64,000 bases of DNA from DATMER01 sp035556715. Its GTDB lineage: Bacteria; Acidobacteriota; Thermoanaerobaculia; Multivoradales; UBA5704. The first letter of the stretch is position 1; each line of letters begins with the position of its first letter. The position numbers and the translations under genes were made by a program. The stretch lies in assembly GCA_035556715.1 (NCBI GenBank), contig DATMER010000118.1, positions 20,056 through 84,055 of the forward strand, given 5' to 3'. This document shows, in pieces, positions 1 to 7,371 of this stretch. The notes beneath the pieces were generated by a model, which was not told where the DNA came from, searched no databases, and worked only from the letters and a program-made list of their open reading frames with translations.

Positions 1-162
1 TCACTCGAAGAGGCGATCTACGCTTCGCGCGGCCTCTCTCTCGTGCTCGCGCGGGACGCATCGGGCCACGCCAACGTGCTCCGCCTCCGCGGCTTCAGGC
101 CGATGCCGGCAAAGCGGTACGTGGCCGATTTCCTGCGCCTGGTGTTCGAGTCTTTCGGCTAG
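1..162 (+). CDS. 3' end of an unidentified gene
   Basis: An open frame enters from the left edge and ends in TAG, giving 53 C-terminal residues that finish RLVFESFG. The start lies outside the window. I recognise no domain in this fragment. It stops 4 bp before the ATG of the DinB-family gene on the same strand, so the two may be co-transcribed. A minus-strand frame covers the same bases but is less convincing given this spacing. Confidence 0.5.
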   Translation, partial: SLEEAIYASRGLSLVLARDASGHANVLRLRGFRPMPAKRYVADFLRLVFESFG

Positions 163-166
163 CCGC

Positions 167-694
167 ATGGAACGTTCCGCTCCTCCCGAAGTCTGGCTCC
201 GCGGTCCTGTTCCAGGCATTCCGTCTCTCCTGCAGCCCGTCGCGCATGCCCTTCTCCAAGCTGTGGAGGATGTGCGCCGGACCGTGGACCCGCTATCGGT
301 GGCTCACCTCTGGGCCAGGCCCGGCGGGGCTCCCTCGGTGGGCTTCCATGTCCGCCATGTCTCCGCCAGCCTAGACCGGCTGTTCACCTACGCCCGGGGC
401 GAGGGGCTTTCGGAGGAACAGAGAGCGTTCCTGGAGAGCGAGACGGAGCCCGGCTCCCCGCCGCCCGAAGCAGCCGCGCTCGCGCTGGAATTCGAGCGGC
501 AGGTCGACCGCGCTCTCGCGCAGCTCCGCGCGACTCCGGAATCGACGCTCCTCGAACCCCGCGGAGTCGGCCGTCTCCAGCTCCCTTCGACCGTGCTCGG
601 CCTGCTGGTCCACACCGCCGAGCACACGCAGCGGCATGTGGGACAGATCATCACGACCGCGAAGATCGTGCAGGCTGGTCCTGCCGGACCGTAG
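167..694 (+). CDS. DinB-family protein
   Basis: A 175-residue cytosolic protein with the layout of the DinB four-helix-bundle family. A histidine pair lies in an early helix (GFHVRHVSASLDRL, about residues 63-76) and a His-rich helix near the C-terminus (HTAEHTQRHVGQI). In this family such histidines form a metal site. Family members include thiol-dependent S-transferases and many proteins of unknown substrate, so only the fold is assigned. The length is normal for the family. The gene follows the partial upstream gene by 4 bp, and its stop codon lies inside the first arm of the inverted repeat at 691-706. Confidence 0.75.
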   Translation: MERSAPPEVWLRGPVPGIPSLLQPVAHALLQAVEDVRRTVDPLSVAHLWARPGGAPSVGFHVRHVSASLDRLFTYARGEGLSEEQRAFLESETEPGSPPPEAAALALEFERQVDRALAQLRATPESTLLEPRGVGRLQLPSTVLGLLVHTAEHTQRHVGQIITTAKIVQAGPAGP

Positions 695-912
695 AGACGC
701 CCCAGTACGCTGGCACGAACCTGCCGGGTGAAACGGTCGGGGCGTCTCTCCACGGCTGACCGATCCACCTCAACTGGTCCGCGGGCGTGAATCCCGATGA
801 GGAACAGCGTTTTTCCACGGCGTACCGCCGGCATTGGTGGTGGCTGGGGCCATGAGACGCCCCGACCCTGTACACCCGGCCGCGCAGTGACGGCGGACTG
901 GGGCGTCTCTAC
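691..912. repeat. Nested short inverted repeats (REP/MITE-like)
   Basis: An outer perfect 16-bp inverted repeat (GTAGAGACGCCCCAGT at 691-706, its complement at 897-912) encloses an inner perfect 14-bp one (GGTCGGGGCGTCTC at 735-748, its complement at 854-867). All four arms share the core GAGACGCCCC. The stretch carries no convincing gene. GTAGAGACG-type palindromes occur as dispersed repeats in several phyla, which suggests a repetitive extragenic element rather than a gene-specific control site. The left arm overlaps the DinB stop codon. Confidence 0.65.
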
Positions 913-964
913 CAACTCTACCAACGTCTGTGGCCTGCGGCGGATTGAACAACCCCATTCAGCC

Positions 965-1477
965 TCATTCCGGAGCCGCGGCCGGCGGTGTCTTCCTGTA
1001 CAGCGCTTCATAGTGCGCCCGGCCCTCGCGGACCTGGTGGATGCGCCCGGACACGGCCCAGCGGCGGAGGGTGGCGGCCACGCTTCGAGGGTCGACCCGC
1101 CGGCGCAGCCTCGCTCCCCAGCGCTCCTGGATCTCCTGCGCCACCGAACGGGCTCCGAAGGTCGCATCCGAGGCCCTGCCTTCCAGGACACGAGCGATCA
1201 TCCGGCTGAGCGATCTCTTCCTGGCAAATTCGACATCCGCGTCCGGCTCCGGGAGCGCGGCCGTCTTGTCAAGGTCAAGCAGGTCTCCGGCAGCCGTCGC
1301 GGCGGCCTGGAAAGACTGCAGGTGCGCGAGCGCTGTCTCCAAGGCGGCAGCGTGATGCGCCTGCTTGTCGCGATGAAGCACCTCCTGCTCGGCATGAAAC
1401 GCCTGACGCTCCCGGTGATGCGCCACCTTCCCTTCCAACTGCGCCAACATCTGGCCAACGGACAGATTCAAGCCCAT
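965..1477 (-). CDS. Hypothetical coiled-coil protein
   Basis: A 170-residue protein I cannot place in a named family. The ATG at 1477 is preceded on the minus strand by AGAGGA about 7 bases upstream, a good ribosome-binding site, which supports this strand over the overlapping plus-strand frame. Residues 1-75 are rich in Ala, His, Gln and Glu with heptad-like spacing and probably form a coiled coil. Residues 95-160 look like a small winged-helix-type fold, including ARSVAQEIQERWG and PRSVAATLRRW. There is no signal peptide or membrane segment. It is transcribed divergently from the TetR operon across about 700 bp. Confidence 0.6.
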   Translation of the reverse strand: MGLNLSVGQMLAQLEGKVAHHRERQAFHAEQEVLHRDKQAHHAAALETALAHLQSFQAAATAAGDLLDLDKTAALPEPDADVEFARKRSLSRMIARVLEGRASDATFGARSVAQEIQERWGARLRRRVDPRSVAATLRRWAVSGRIHQVREGRAHYEALYRKTPPAAAPE

Positions 1478-1482
1478 GGATT

Positions 1483-1800
1483 TCCTCTCTTTGTCTCAAA
1501 AACGGTCCGAGCTGCGCCATCCCACAGCGTTGCACGCCGGCAACATCGCAAAGTGTCGCGACCACTCGGATTTATGTAACAGATACAGGTTTCCGCTCTG
1601 CAAGCATACTTCGAGATGGAGCAAAAATCCAGCGATGCTCCCAACAGACGCTTGAGCCACGCACATGAATCTTTTTGCAGCTACATTGTGCGCACTTTCT
1701 GTTACATATTGCAACATTTCCGCGACACAGTGAGCTTCTTTCGAGACACTTGACTGCTGAGCAGTGACATTGCGCTCTTTTGTTGAGACATAAAAGAGGA
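1483..1800. repeat. Degenerate long palindrome with two conserved arm pairs
   Basis: Outer arms are TCCTCTCTTTGTCTCAA (1483-1499) and TTGAGACATAAAAGAGGA (1783-1800), complementary apart from a one-base gap and a few mismatches. Inner arms (1553-1583 and 1698-1728) each consist of GTGTCGCG and TATGTAACAGA or their complements, separated by exactly 12 unmatched bases on both sides. Both pairs are centred near 1641. This could be the remnant of a small inverted-repeat element or paired binding sites for a dimeric regulator. The left outer arm reaches the ribosome-binding site of the minus-strand gene ending at 965. Confidence 0.5.
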
Positions 1801-2122
1801 TCTAGACCAGATCAGGCGAGCATGATACGACATCGCGCGCCACTTCGGCAGCGTCGCGCAGAGTTGTCGCTACAGGTAGCTTCATTGTTGTTACACGAAG
1901 GTGCGTTGTCGCTTCATAGAGGTTCAATCTGAGGAGCGCAGAAGGATTTCTGCGACGTTTGATTTTCGGCGAAAGCCGGCACACCATTCGATGCGGAGAT
2001 CTGCGGCCAGGACGTCGCGACTATAGGTTTTGTTGCGCCACTTTGCGCGTCGCATGCCCTGGTGGAACGGATGTTTGCGACATCTTTGAGTCTTTTCGAG
2101 CTTCCAAGGCTCGTTTGGCTCC

Positions 2123-2150
2123 TTGACATCCATCTCACATGGCGTATTCT
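2123..2150 (+). promoter_or_regulatory. Sigma70-type promoter of the TetR-efflux operon
   Basis: TTGACA (2123-2128) and TATTCT (2145-2150) are separated by 16 bp. The expected start of transcription falls just downstream, inside the TetR operator, and the TetR ATG is at 2183. Confidence 0.75.
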
Positions 2151-2151
2151 G

Positions 2152-2167
2152 GTTAGTGAGGACTAAC
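2152..2167. promoter_or_regulatory. Probable TetR-family operator
   Basis: A perfect inverted repeat GTTAGT-GAGG-ACTAAC lies 2 bp after the -10 box and 15 bp before the TetR start codon. TetR-family regulators commonly bind such sites over their own transcription start, so autorepression of the operon is likely. Confidence 0.7.
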
Positions 2168-2182
2168 TAACGGTGCGCGGAC

Positions 2183-2803
2183 ATGAGCGGAAAAGACACG
2201 TCATCGGCCCGGCAGGATGAGATCCTGGATCGGACCATCGAGCTGATCCGGGAGGCGGGCATGGCCGGGCTGACCATGAAGAAGGTCGCCGAGCGGGTCG
2301 GCTTCACCGAGCCGGCCATCTATCGCCACTTCCCGAACAAGCAGGCGCTTCTCCTCGGCGTGGCCGGGCGGCTGAGGGGGATGTTCCTCGGGCCGGTCCG
2401 CGCCATTTCGGAGGAGCCCGGCACCTCTCCCTTCGAAAAGATCGAGCGCATCGTCGCCCACCACATCGGGCTGATCGTGGACCTCGACGGCATTCCCGTG
2501 CTGCTGCTGGCGGAGGCCACCGCCTCCGGGGATGGTCCCCTGGCCGAGAAGATGGTGGAGATCTCCGGGACCTATCTCCAGATCGTCGCAAAGCTCGCGG
2601 GCGAGATGCCCCTGCCGGAGGGCTCCCCTCCGGCGAACATCGTGGTGCTGCCGCTGATGGGGCTCGCCGCGGCCGTTGCCCTGCAGCGGCGGCTGCTTGC
2701 CGACCGGCGGATTTCCAGGGAGCAGGCCCTCGAGCTGGCGCGGTTCGTGGTGCGGCGGCTGCTGGGGACGGAGCTGCTGGGAATGGAGGAGACGCGGAGA
2801 TGA
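2183..2803 (+). CDS. TetR/AcrR-family transcriptional regulator
   Basis: A 206-residue repressor of the usual TetR length. Residues 12-56 form the DNA-binding helix-turn-helix, with TMKKVAERVGFTEPAIYRHF as the core. The C-terminal part is the variable ligand-binding and dimerisation domain. The palindrome at 2152-2167 is the obvious operator. The gene overlaps the TolC gene by ATGA, making it the first gene of the efflux operon. In E. coli the similarly arranged ybhGFSR operon is controlled by the TetR protein CecR, which supports a local-regulator role. The inducer is unknown. Confidence 0.9.
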   Translation: MSGKDTSSARQDEILDRTIELIREAGMAGLTMKKVAERVGFTEPAIYRHFPNKQALLLGVAGRLRGMFLGPVRAISEEPGTSPFEKIERIVAHHIGLIVDLDGIPVLLLAEATASGDGPLAEKMVEISGTYLQIVAKLAGEMPLPEGSPPANIVVLPLMGLAAAVALQRRLLADRRISREQALELARFVVRRLLGTELLGMEETRR

Positions 2804-4203
2804 GGATCGCTTGTATCAATCTGAGTGGTGGGCGGCCGGGAGAGGGGCCGGGGGTGAGGGCCCTTCTCGCCATCGCCCTCCTCCTCCTCCCCGCAACCGC
2901 CCTGGCCCAGGAGCCGGCGCGGCTTTCTCTTGCCGATGCGGTCGAGCGGGCGCTGGCTCAGTTCCCAGCGGTGGAGGCGGCCCGGGCTCGCCAGGAGGAG
3001 GCCGCGGAGGCGCTTGGGGAAGCTCGGGCGGCGCGCAGGCCCCGGGGACGGGTGACCGGGTCCGCCATCCAGTACCAGGAGCCGATGGTGGTCACTCCCA
3101 TCCATGGCTTCGGTCCGGGGCTGTTCCCCGAGTTCGACGAGACGCTCGGGCAGGCCACGCTCACCGTCAGCTACACGCTGTTCGACAGCGGGGCGGACGC
3201 GGCGCGCATCCGTTCCGCGGATGCCCAGAGCGTGGCCGCCGGGGCGTCTCTCGGATCGGCCGAACAGGTCATCACCCGGCGCGTGGCAGCGGCGTACCTC
3301 ACGGCTCTCGGCCAGCGCCAGGTGGTGGATGCCCACGACCTTCGCCTGGAGGCGCTGCGCGCGGAGCTTTCGCGGGTCCGGCTGCGGTTCGAGGTGGGCC
3401 GGGCCGCCCAGGTCGAGGTGCTCCGCGCGGAGGCCGCCCTGGCCAGCGCGGAGGCCGAGCGCGTGCGCCTCGCCATGGCCATGGAGAGCTCCGAGCGCGA
3501 GCTTGCCCGTCTCCTGGATGCTCCTGTCGAAGAGACCCAGGCCGGAAGGCTGGTCCGGGTCGAGCTCGCCGATCCCGGGATTCCGCTTAGAGAGGCCCTG
3601 GTGGAGGACGGGATCGCCGCCAGCCCCACCGTAGCCCAGGCCCGCGCCCAGGTCACCGCGGCCGAGGCGCAGATCTCTCTTGCCCGGGCGGTCGCCCGGC
3701 CGGAGGTGCGCGCCGTGGGCAACTACAACGAGTGGACGTCGTCCAATCTGGACTTCACCGGCGAGTGGAACGCCGGTTTCCAGGTCACGGTCCCCCTGTT
3801 CGACGGCGGCGCCACCCGCAGCCGGATCGCCCGCGCCGAGGCCGCGCACCGCGGCGCGCAGGAGCAGGTCCGCCTTGCCGAGGTCCAGATCCGGGAGGAC
3901 GTGGACCGGGCGCTCGCCGCGGTCACCGAGGCGGAGGCGCGGATCGCCAGCCTGAAGGTCGCGGAGGAGCGCTTCCTCGAAGTGGTTCGCGTCCAGAAGC
4001 TCCTGCTCGACGAGGGCGCCGGAACCCAGACCGACTATCTGAATTCCGAGGCCGACCTGCTGGCCGCCCGCGCCAGCCTGGCTGACGCGAGGCACGCCGC
4101 CATCCTCGCCCGCGTGGACCTCGCCCGCGCCGCGGGCCGCCTCACCCCCGAGTGGCTGCGCGAGAACCTGCGTCCCTGGAATCCCTTGGAGACGGCTCCA
4201 TGA
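2800..4203 (+). CDS. TolC-family outer-membrane efflux channel
   Basis: A 467-residue outer-membrane channel of the TolC/OEP family. A hydrophobic signal segment (ALLAIALLLLPATALA) is followed by two long helical repeats, with typical SLADAVERAL and QAQ/RAE-rich coiled coils, and a second-repeat strand region near GEWNAGFQVTVPLFDGG. It should form the outer-membrane exit for the HlyD-ABC system downstream. The ATG at 2800 overlaps the TetR stop. An in-frame GTG at 2854, at the end of the GC-rich repeat, would give a shorter and cleaner signal peptide, so the start is uncertain. The first 18 residues are partly encoded by that repeat. Confidence 0.88.
   Translation: MRIACINLSGGRPGEGPGVRALLAIALLLLPATALAQEPARLSLADAVERALAQFPAVEAARARQEEAAEALGEARAARRPRGRVTGSAIQYQEPMVVTPIHGFGPGLFPEFDETLGQATLTVSYTLFDSGADAARIRSADAQSVAAGASLGSAEQVITRRVAAAYLTALGQRQVVDAHDLRLEALRAELSRVRLRFEVGRAAQVEVLRAEAALASAEAERVRLAMAMESSERELARLLDAPVEETQAGRLVRVELADPGIPLREALVEDGIAASPTVAQARAQVTAAEAQISLARAVARPEVRAVGNYNEWTSSNLDFTGEWNAGFQVTVPLFDGGATRSRIARAEAAHRGAQEQVRLAEVQIREDVDRALAAVTEAEARIASLKVAEERFLEVVRVQKLLLDEGAGTQTDYLNSEADLLAARASLADARHAAILARVDLARAAGRLTPEWLRENLRPWNPLETAP
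2838..2860 (+). repeat. Partial copy of the intercistronic GC-rich repeat
   Basis: GGGAGAGGGG followed by CCGGGGGTGAGGG matches the right end of the full repeats at 5203-5339 and 7233-7370. It lies inside the N-terminal coding region of the TolC gene, and its terminal GTG (2854) is a possible start codon. Confidence 0.6.
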
Positions 4204-5201
4204 ACCCCAAGAAGATCATCCCTCCCATCGTTCTCTTGGCCGCTGCCGGTATCGCCGGGATTGCGGTCTGGTACTACACCTCCAGGCGGCCGGAAAACCC
4301 GGACGGCGCGCTCGTGGCCTCGGGCACGGTGGAGGCTACCGATGCTCAGCTCGGGTTCCAGGCACCGGGCCGGATCGTGTCGCTCACTCCCCGCGAGGGG
4401 GACCGGGTGACCGCGGGCCAGGAGCTGGCCCGGCTCGACCGGGCGGAGCTCGAAGCGCGGCGCGCGCAGTCTCAGGCCCAGGTCGAAGCCGCGCAATCCG
4501 CCCTTGCCGAGCTCGAGCAGGGCTCCCGCCGGGAGGAGATCGCCCAGGCCCGCGCGGCGCTCGCAGTGACCGAGGAGCGCAGGCAGGACGCCGAACGCGA
4601 CCTTGCCCGCACCCGGCGGCTGTTCGAAGGCGGGGCCGTGAGCCGCGAGGCGCTCGATAATGCCCAGGTCGCCCTCGACGTAGCCCGCGCCCAGCGCACC
4701 CAGGCCGCGGAGCAGGTCCGGCTCGTGGAGGCCGGCCCCCGCCAGGAGCGCAAGGCCGTGGCCCGCGCCCAGGTATCTCAAGCCGAAGCTGCCGTGCGGG
4801 GGGTCGAAGCCAGCCTCTTCAACACGACCATCACCGCTCCGTTCGACGGCGTGGTCACCGTCCGCCACCGGGAGCCGGGCGAGGTCGTGCCGGCCGGCTC
4901 GCCCGTGTTGACCCTGATGGACCCCCGGAGCCGCTTCGTGCGCATCTACATCCCGGAGAACCGGGTGGGCGCGGTGCGCCTGGGGACCCGCGCCACGATC
5001 ACGGCCGACACCTACCCGGACAAGACCTATCCGGGCGAGGTCTCCTTCATCGCCTCCGAGGCCGAGTTCACCCCCAAGAGCGTGCAGACGACCGAGGAGC
5101 GCGTGCGCCTGGTCTACGAGGTCAAGGTCCGCGTGACCGGCGATCCCGGGTTCGATCTGAAGCCGGGGCTTCCGGCGGATGTGCGGCTGGAGGTGAAATG
5201 A
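4200..5201 (+). CDS. HlyD/YbhG-like periplasmic adaptor of ABC exporter
   Basis: A 333-residue membrane-fusion protein. The N-terminus has one transmembrane anchor (about residues 6-25), followed by a biotinyl-lipoyl-like half motif (ASGTVEATDAQLGFQAPGRI), a long alpha-helical hairpin (about 75-200), the second lipoyl half (TITAPFDGVVTVRHREPGEV) and a beta-barrel region (TYPGEVSFIASEAEFTPKSV). The PKSVQTTEERVRLVYEV segment is characteristic of YbhG-like adaptors. The start chosen is the ATG at 4200, which overlaps the TolC stop; an upstream in-frame start would lie inside TolC. It should link the inner-membrane ABC-2 permeases to the TolC channel. Confidence 0.9.
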   Translation: MNPKKIIPPIVLLAAAGIAGIAVWYYTSRRPENPDGALVASGTVEATDAQLGFQAPGRIVSLTPREGDRVTAGQELARLDRAELEARRAQSQAQVEAAQSALAELEQGSRREEIAQARAALAVTEERRQDAERDLARTRRLFEGGAVSREALDNAQVALDVARAQRTQAAEQVRLVEAGPRQERKAVARAQVSQAEAAVRGVEASLFNTTITAPFDGVVTVRHREPGEVVPAGSPVLTLMDPRSRFVRIYIPENRVGAVRLGTRATITADTYPDKTYPGEVSFIASEAEFTPKSVQTTEERVRLVYEVKVRVTGDPGFDLKPGLPADVRLEVK

Positions 5202-5202
5202 G

Positions 5203-5339
5203 CCCTCACCCCCAACCCCTCTCCCGCCTCCCCTACCCCCCTCGCCGGGAGAGGGGCGCCCCCGCGCACCCGACTGAATTCCCCCCTCTCCCAGGGAGGG
5301 GGACGGGGAGGTGGGAGAGGGGGGTTAGGGGGGTGAGGG
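5203..5339. repeat. GC-rich intercistronic palindromic repeat, copy 1
   Basis: It starts CCCTCACCCCC and ends with the near-complement GGGGTGAGGG, with an internal pair of CTCTCCC/GGGAGAG blocks, so it can fold on itself. It is nearly identical to 7233-7370. It fills the whole gap between the HlyD gene and the first ATPase gene. Confidence 0.8.
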
Positions 5340-5340
5340 C

Positions 5341-6261
5341 TTGATCCGCACCGACGCCCTCACCCGCCGCTTCGGCGAGCTGACGGCGGTGGACCGCCTG
5401 AGCTTCGAGGTGCGTCCGGGGGAGCTGTTCGGGCTGGTGGGACCGGACGGCGCGGGCAAGACCACGACGCTGCGCATGCTCGCGGGCGTGCTCCGGCCCA
5501 CCGGGGGAGACGCATGGCTCGACGGCATCTCCGTGGTCCGGGAGCCGGAGCGGGTCAAACATCACCTGGCGTATATGTCCCAGCGCTTCGGGCTCTACAC
5601 GGACCTGACCGTGCTCGAAAATCTGGAGTTCTATGCCGATCTGTACCAGGTGCCGCGGGCCGAGCGGCCGGCCCGGTTGGAGCGGCTGTTCCAGTTCTCG
5701 AACCTGGGACCCTTCAAGGACCGTCTCGCGGGCAAGCTCTCGGGCGGCATGAAGCAGAAGCTCGGCCTCTCCTGCGCCCTGATCCACCAGCCGCGGGTCC
5801 TGCTCCTGGACGAGCCCACGTTCGGGGTCGATCCGGTGTCGCGCCGCGAGCTCTGGCTGATCGTCCACGAGATGGTGGCCGAGGGGGTGACCGCGGTGGT
5901 GAGCACGGCCTACATGGACGAGGCCGAGCGCTTCGACCGGCTGGCCCTCCTCCACCGCGGCCGGCTCCTGGCGATCGACACGCCCGAGACCCTGCAGAAG
6001 GGATTGGAGGAGGAGATCGTGGAGGTCCAGGTGGAGCGCGCGCGGGAGGCCCGGGCGCGGCTTGAAGGGCTTCCCTTCGTGAGGCGAGCCGCGGTGTTCG
6101 GAGACCGGCTCCACCTGAGCGTGGGATCGGCGACCGAGGCGATTCCTGCGATCACGGCTGCTCTGCGGGAGGGAGGCTTCGAGGTGAAGTCGACGCGGCC
6201 GATCGTGCCGTCTCTGGAAGATGTGTTCATCGGGAAGATCGCCGAGGCGGAGGCTGCATGA
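5341..6261 (+). CDS. ABC transporter ATPase (YbhF N-terminal half-like)
   Basis: A 306-residue nucleotide-binding subunit. Walker A is GPDGAGKT (34-41), the signature LSGGMKQKLGL is near 133-143, and Walker B LLLDEPTFGVDP is near 153-164. The C-terminal extension (about 220-306) is of the type seen in ABC-2 drug-export ATPases. The start is TTG, directly after the repeat, whose terminal GTGAGGG can act as the ribosome-binding site. Asp replaces Asn in the usual GPNGAGKT. It overlaps the next ATPase gene by ATGA, and the pair corresponds to the two halves of E. coli YbhF. Confidence 0.88.
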   Translation: MIRTDALTRRFGELTAVDRLSFEVRPGELFGLVGPDGAGKTTTLRMLAGVLRPTGGDAWLDGISVVREPERVKHHLAYMSQRFGLYTDLTVLENLEFYADLYQVPRAERPARLERLFQFSNLGPFKDRLAGKLSGGMKQKLGLSCALIHQPRVLLLDEPTFGVDPVSRRELWLIVHEMVAEGVTAVVSTAYMDEAERFDRLALLHRGRLLAIDTPETLQKGLEEEIVEVQVERAREARARLEGLPFVRRAAVFGDRLHLSVGSATEAIPAITAALREGGFEVKSTRPIVPSLEDVFIGKIAEAEAA

Positions 6262-7205
6262 GAGAGGGAGCCCCAGCGGTCCAGGTCGAGGAGCTGACCC
6301 GGAAGTATGGGGAGTTCGTGGCCGTGGACCGGGTGAGCTTCAGCGTGGCGAAGTCGGAGGTCTTCGGGTTCCTGGGACCCAACGGCGCAGGCAAGACGAC
6401 CACGATCAAGATGCTGACGGGGCTGGTGCCTCCGACCTCGGGGAACGGGCACGTTGCCGGGTACGACATCCGGACGGAGAGGCGGCAGATCAAGCGCCAC
6501 ATCGGCTACATGTCGCAGCTCTTCTCCCTCTACGCGGACCTGACGGTCGAGGAGAACATCGGTTTCTTTTCGGGGCTCTACAGCGTGCCCCGTGCCCGGC
6601 GGGCGGAGCGGCGCGACTGGGCTCTGGAGATGGCGGGGCTCGCGGACCAGAGGCGACGCCTCACGGGCGAGCTGTCCCTGGGATGGAAGCAGCGGCTCGC
6701 CCTGGGATGCGCCGTGCTCCACGAGCCGCCCGTGCTCTTCCTGGACGAGCCCACGTCCGGGGTGGACCCCATCTCCCGCCGCTCCTTCTGGGACCTCATC
6801 TACACCCTGGCCTCGGGCGGGACCACCGTCTTCGTGACCACCCACTACATGGAAGAGGCCGAGTACTGCGACCGGCTGGCCCTGATGAACCGCGGCAAGC
6901 TCATCGCGCTCGATACGCCGGCCCGGCTCCGCGAAGCGTTCAGGCAGCCGCTCCTCGAAGTGCGGACCGATAAAGGTGCCGAAGCGTCCAGAGCCCTGGA
7001 AGGCACTCCGGGGATCCTGGACGCGGGCTTGTTCGGACGCGCGCTCCACGTCACCGTCCAACCCGGATCAGACGTCCAGGAAGAGATCCGCCGCCGTCTC
7101 GCCGAGCACGGCATCCAGGTCGAGTCGATCGAGGAGATCTCTCCCTCCCTCGAAGACATCTTCATCTCCCGCATCGAGGAGGCCGGCGGCGCGCCGGTGG
7201 ACTAG
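6258..7205 (+). CDS. ABC transporter ATPase (YbhF C-terminal half-like)
   Basis: A 315-residue second nucleotide-binding subunit. Walker A GPNGAGKT is at 40-47 and Walker B LFLDEPTSGVDP near 160-171. The signature reads LSLGWKQRLAL instead of LSGGQ-type; this variant is familiar from the second half of YbhF-like ATPases. The gene starts in an ATGA overlap with the first ATPase, so the two are probably made together as a heterodimer. Downstream, the second repeat copy separates it from the permease genes. Confidence 0.88.
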   Translation: MREGAPAVQVEELTRKYGEFVAVDRVSFSVAKSEVFGFLGPNGAGKTTTIKMLTGLVPPTSGNGHVAGYDIRTERRQIKRHIGYMSQLFSLYADLTVEENIGFFSGLYSVPRARRAERRDWALEMAGLADQRRRLTGELSLGWKQRLALGCAVLHEPPVLFLDEPTSGVDPISRRSFWDLIYTLASGGTTVFVTTHYMEEAEYCDRLALMNRGKLIALDTPARLREAFRQPLLEVRTDKGAEASRALEGTPGILDAGLFGRALHVTVQPGSDVQEEIRRRLAEHGIQVESIEEISPSLEDIFISRIEEAGGAPVD

Positions 7206-7232
7206 GAGGAGCCGTGACGTCCCTCCCGGAAA

Positions 7233-7370
7233 CCCTCACCCCCATCCCCTCTCCCGCCTCCCCGCCCCCCTCGCCGGGAGAGGGGCGCCCCCACGCACCC
7301 GGATCTCGATTCCCCCCTCTCCCAGGGAGGGGGATGGGGAGGTGGGAGAGGGGGGCTAGGGGGGTGAGGG
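7233..7370. repeat. GC-rich intercistronic palindromic repeat, copy 2
   Basis: Near-identical to 5203-5339 in the same orientation, including the terminal CCCTCACCCCC and GGGGTGAGGG blocks. The ATG of the permease at 7372 follows within 2 bp, so the repeat end GTGAGGGG supplies its ribosome-binding site. Confidence 0.8.
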
Positions 7371-7371
7371 G

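Larger units (their letters stand above)
1478..2182. other. Non-coding divergent intergenic region of lower GC
   Basis: About 700 bp between the divergent hypothetical gene and the TetR gene. It is visibly richer in A and T than its flanks. Short frames exist, but none has a good start site or a recognisable product. It holds the degenerate palindrome at 1483-1800, and at its right end the TetR-gene promoter and operator. Between 1850 and 2100 there are loose repeats of GTTGTCGC and GTTACA words resembling parts of the palindrome arms. Nothing else is recognised. Confidence 0.6.

Noticed and set aside
797..1579. A 260-residue plus-strand frame overlapping the minus-strand hypothetical gene.
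   Set aside because: It starts inside the inverted-repeat region without a ribosome-binding site, and its translation is Arg-rich and unstructured; the minus-strand gene has a good start site.
1802..2138. Short minus-strand frames (61-74 residues) in the intergenic region.
   Set aside because: No ribosome-binding site or recognisable sequence; the region looks non-coding and regulatory.
2572..4095. A 507-residue minus-strand frame opposite the TetR and TolC genes.
   Set aside because: It is a shadow of two well-supported plus-strand genes; its translation has no domain.
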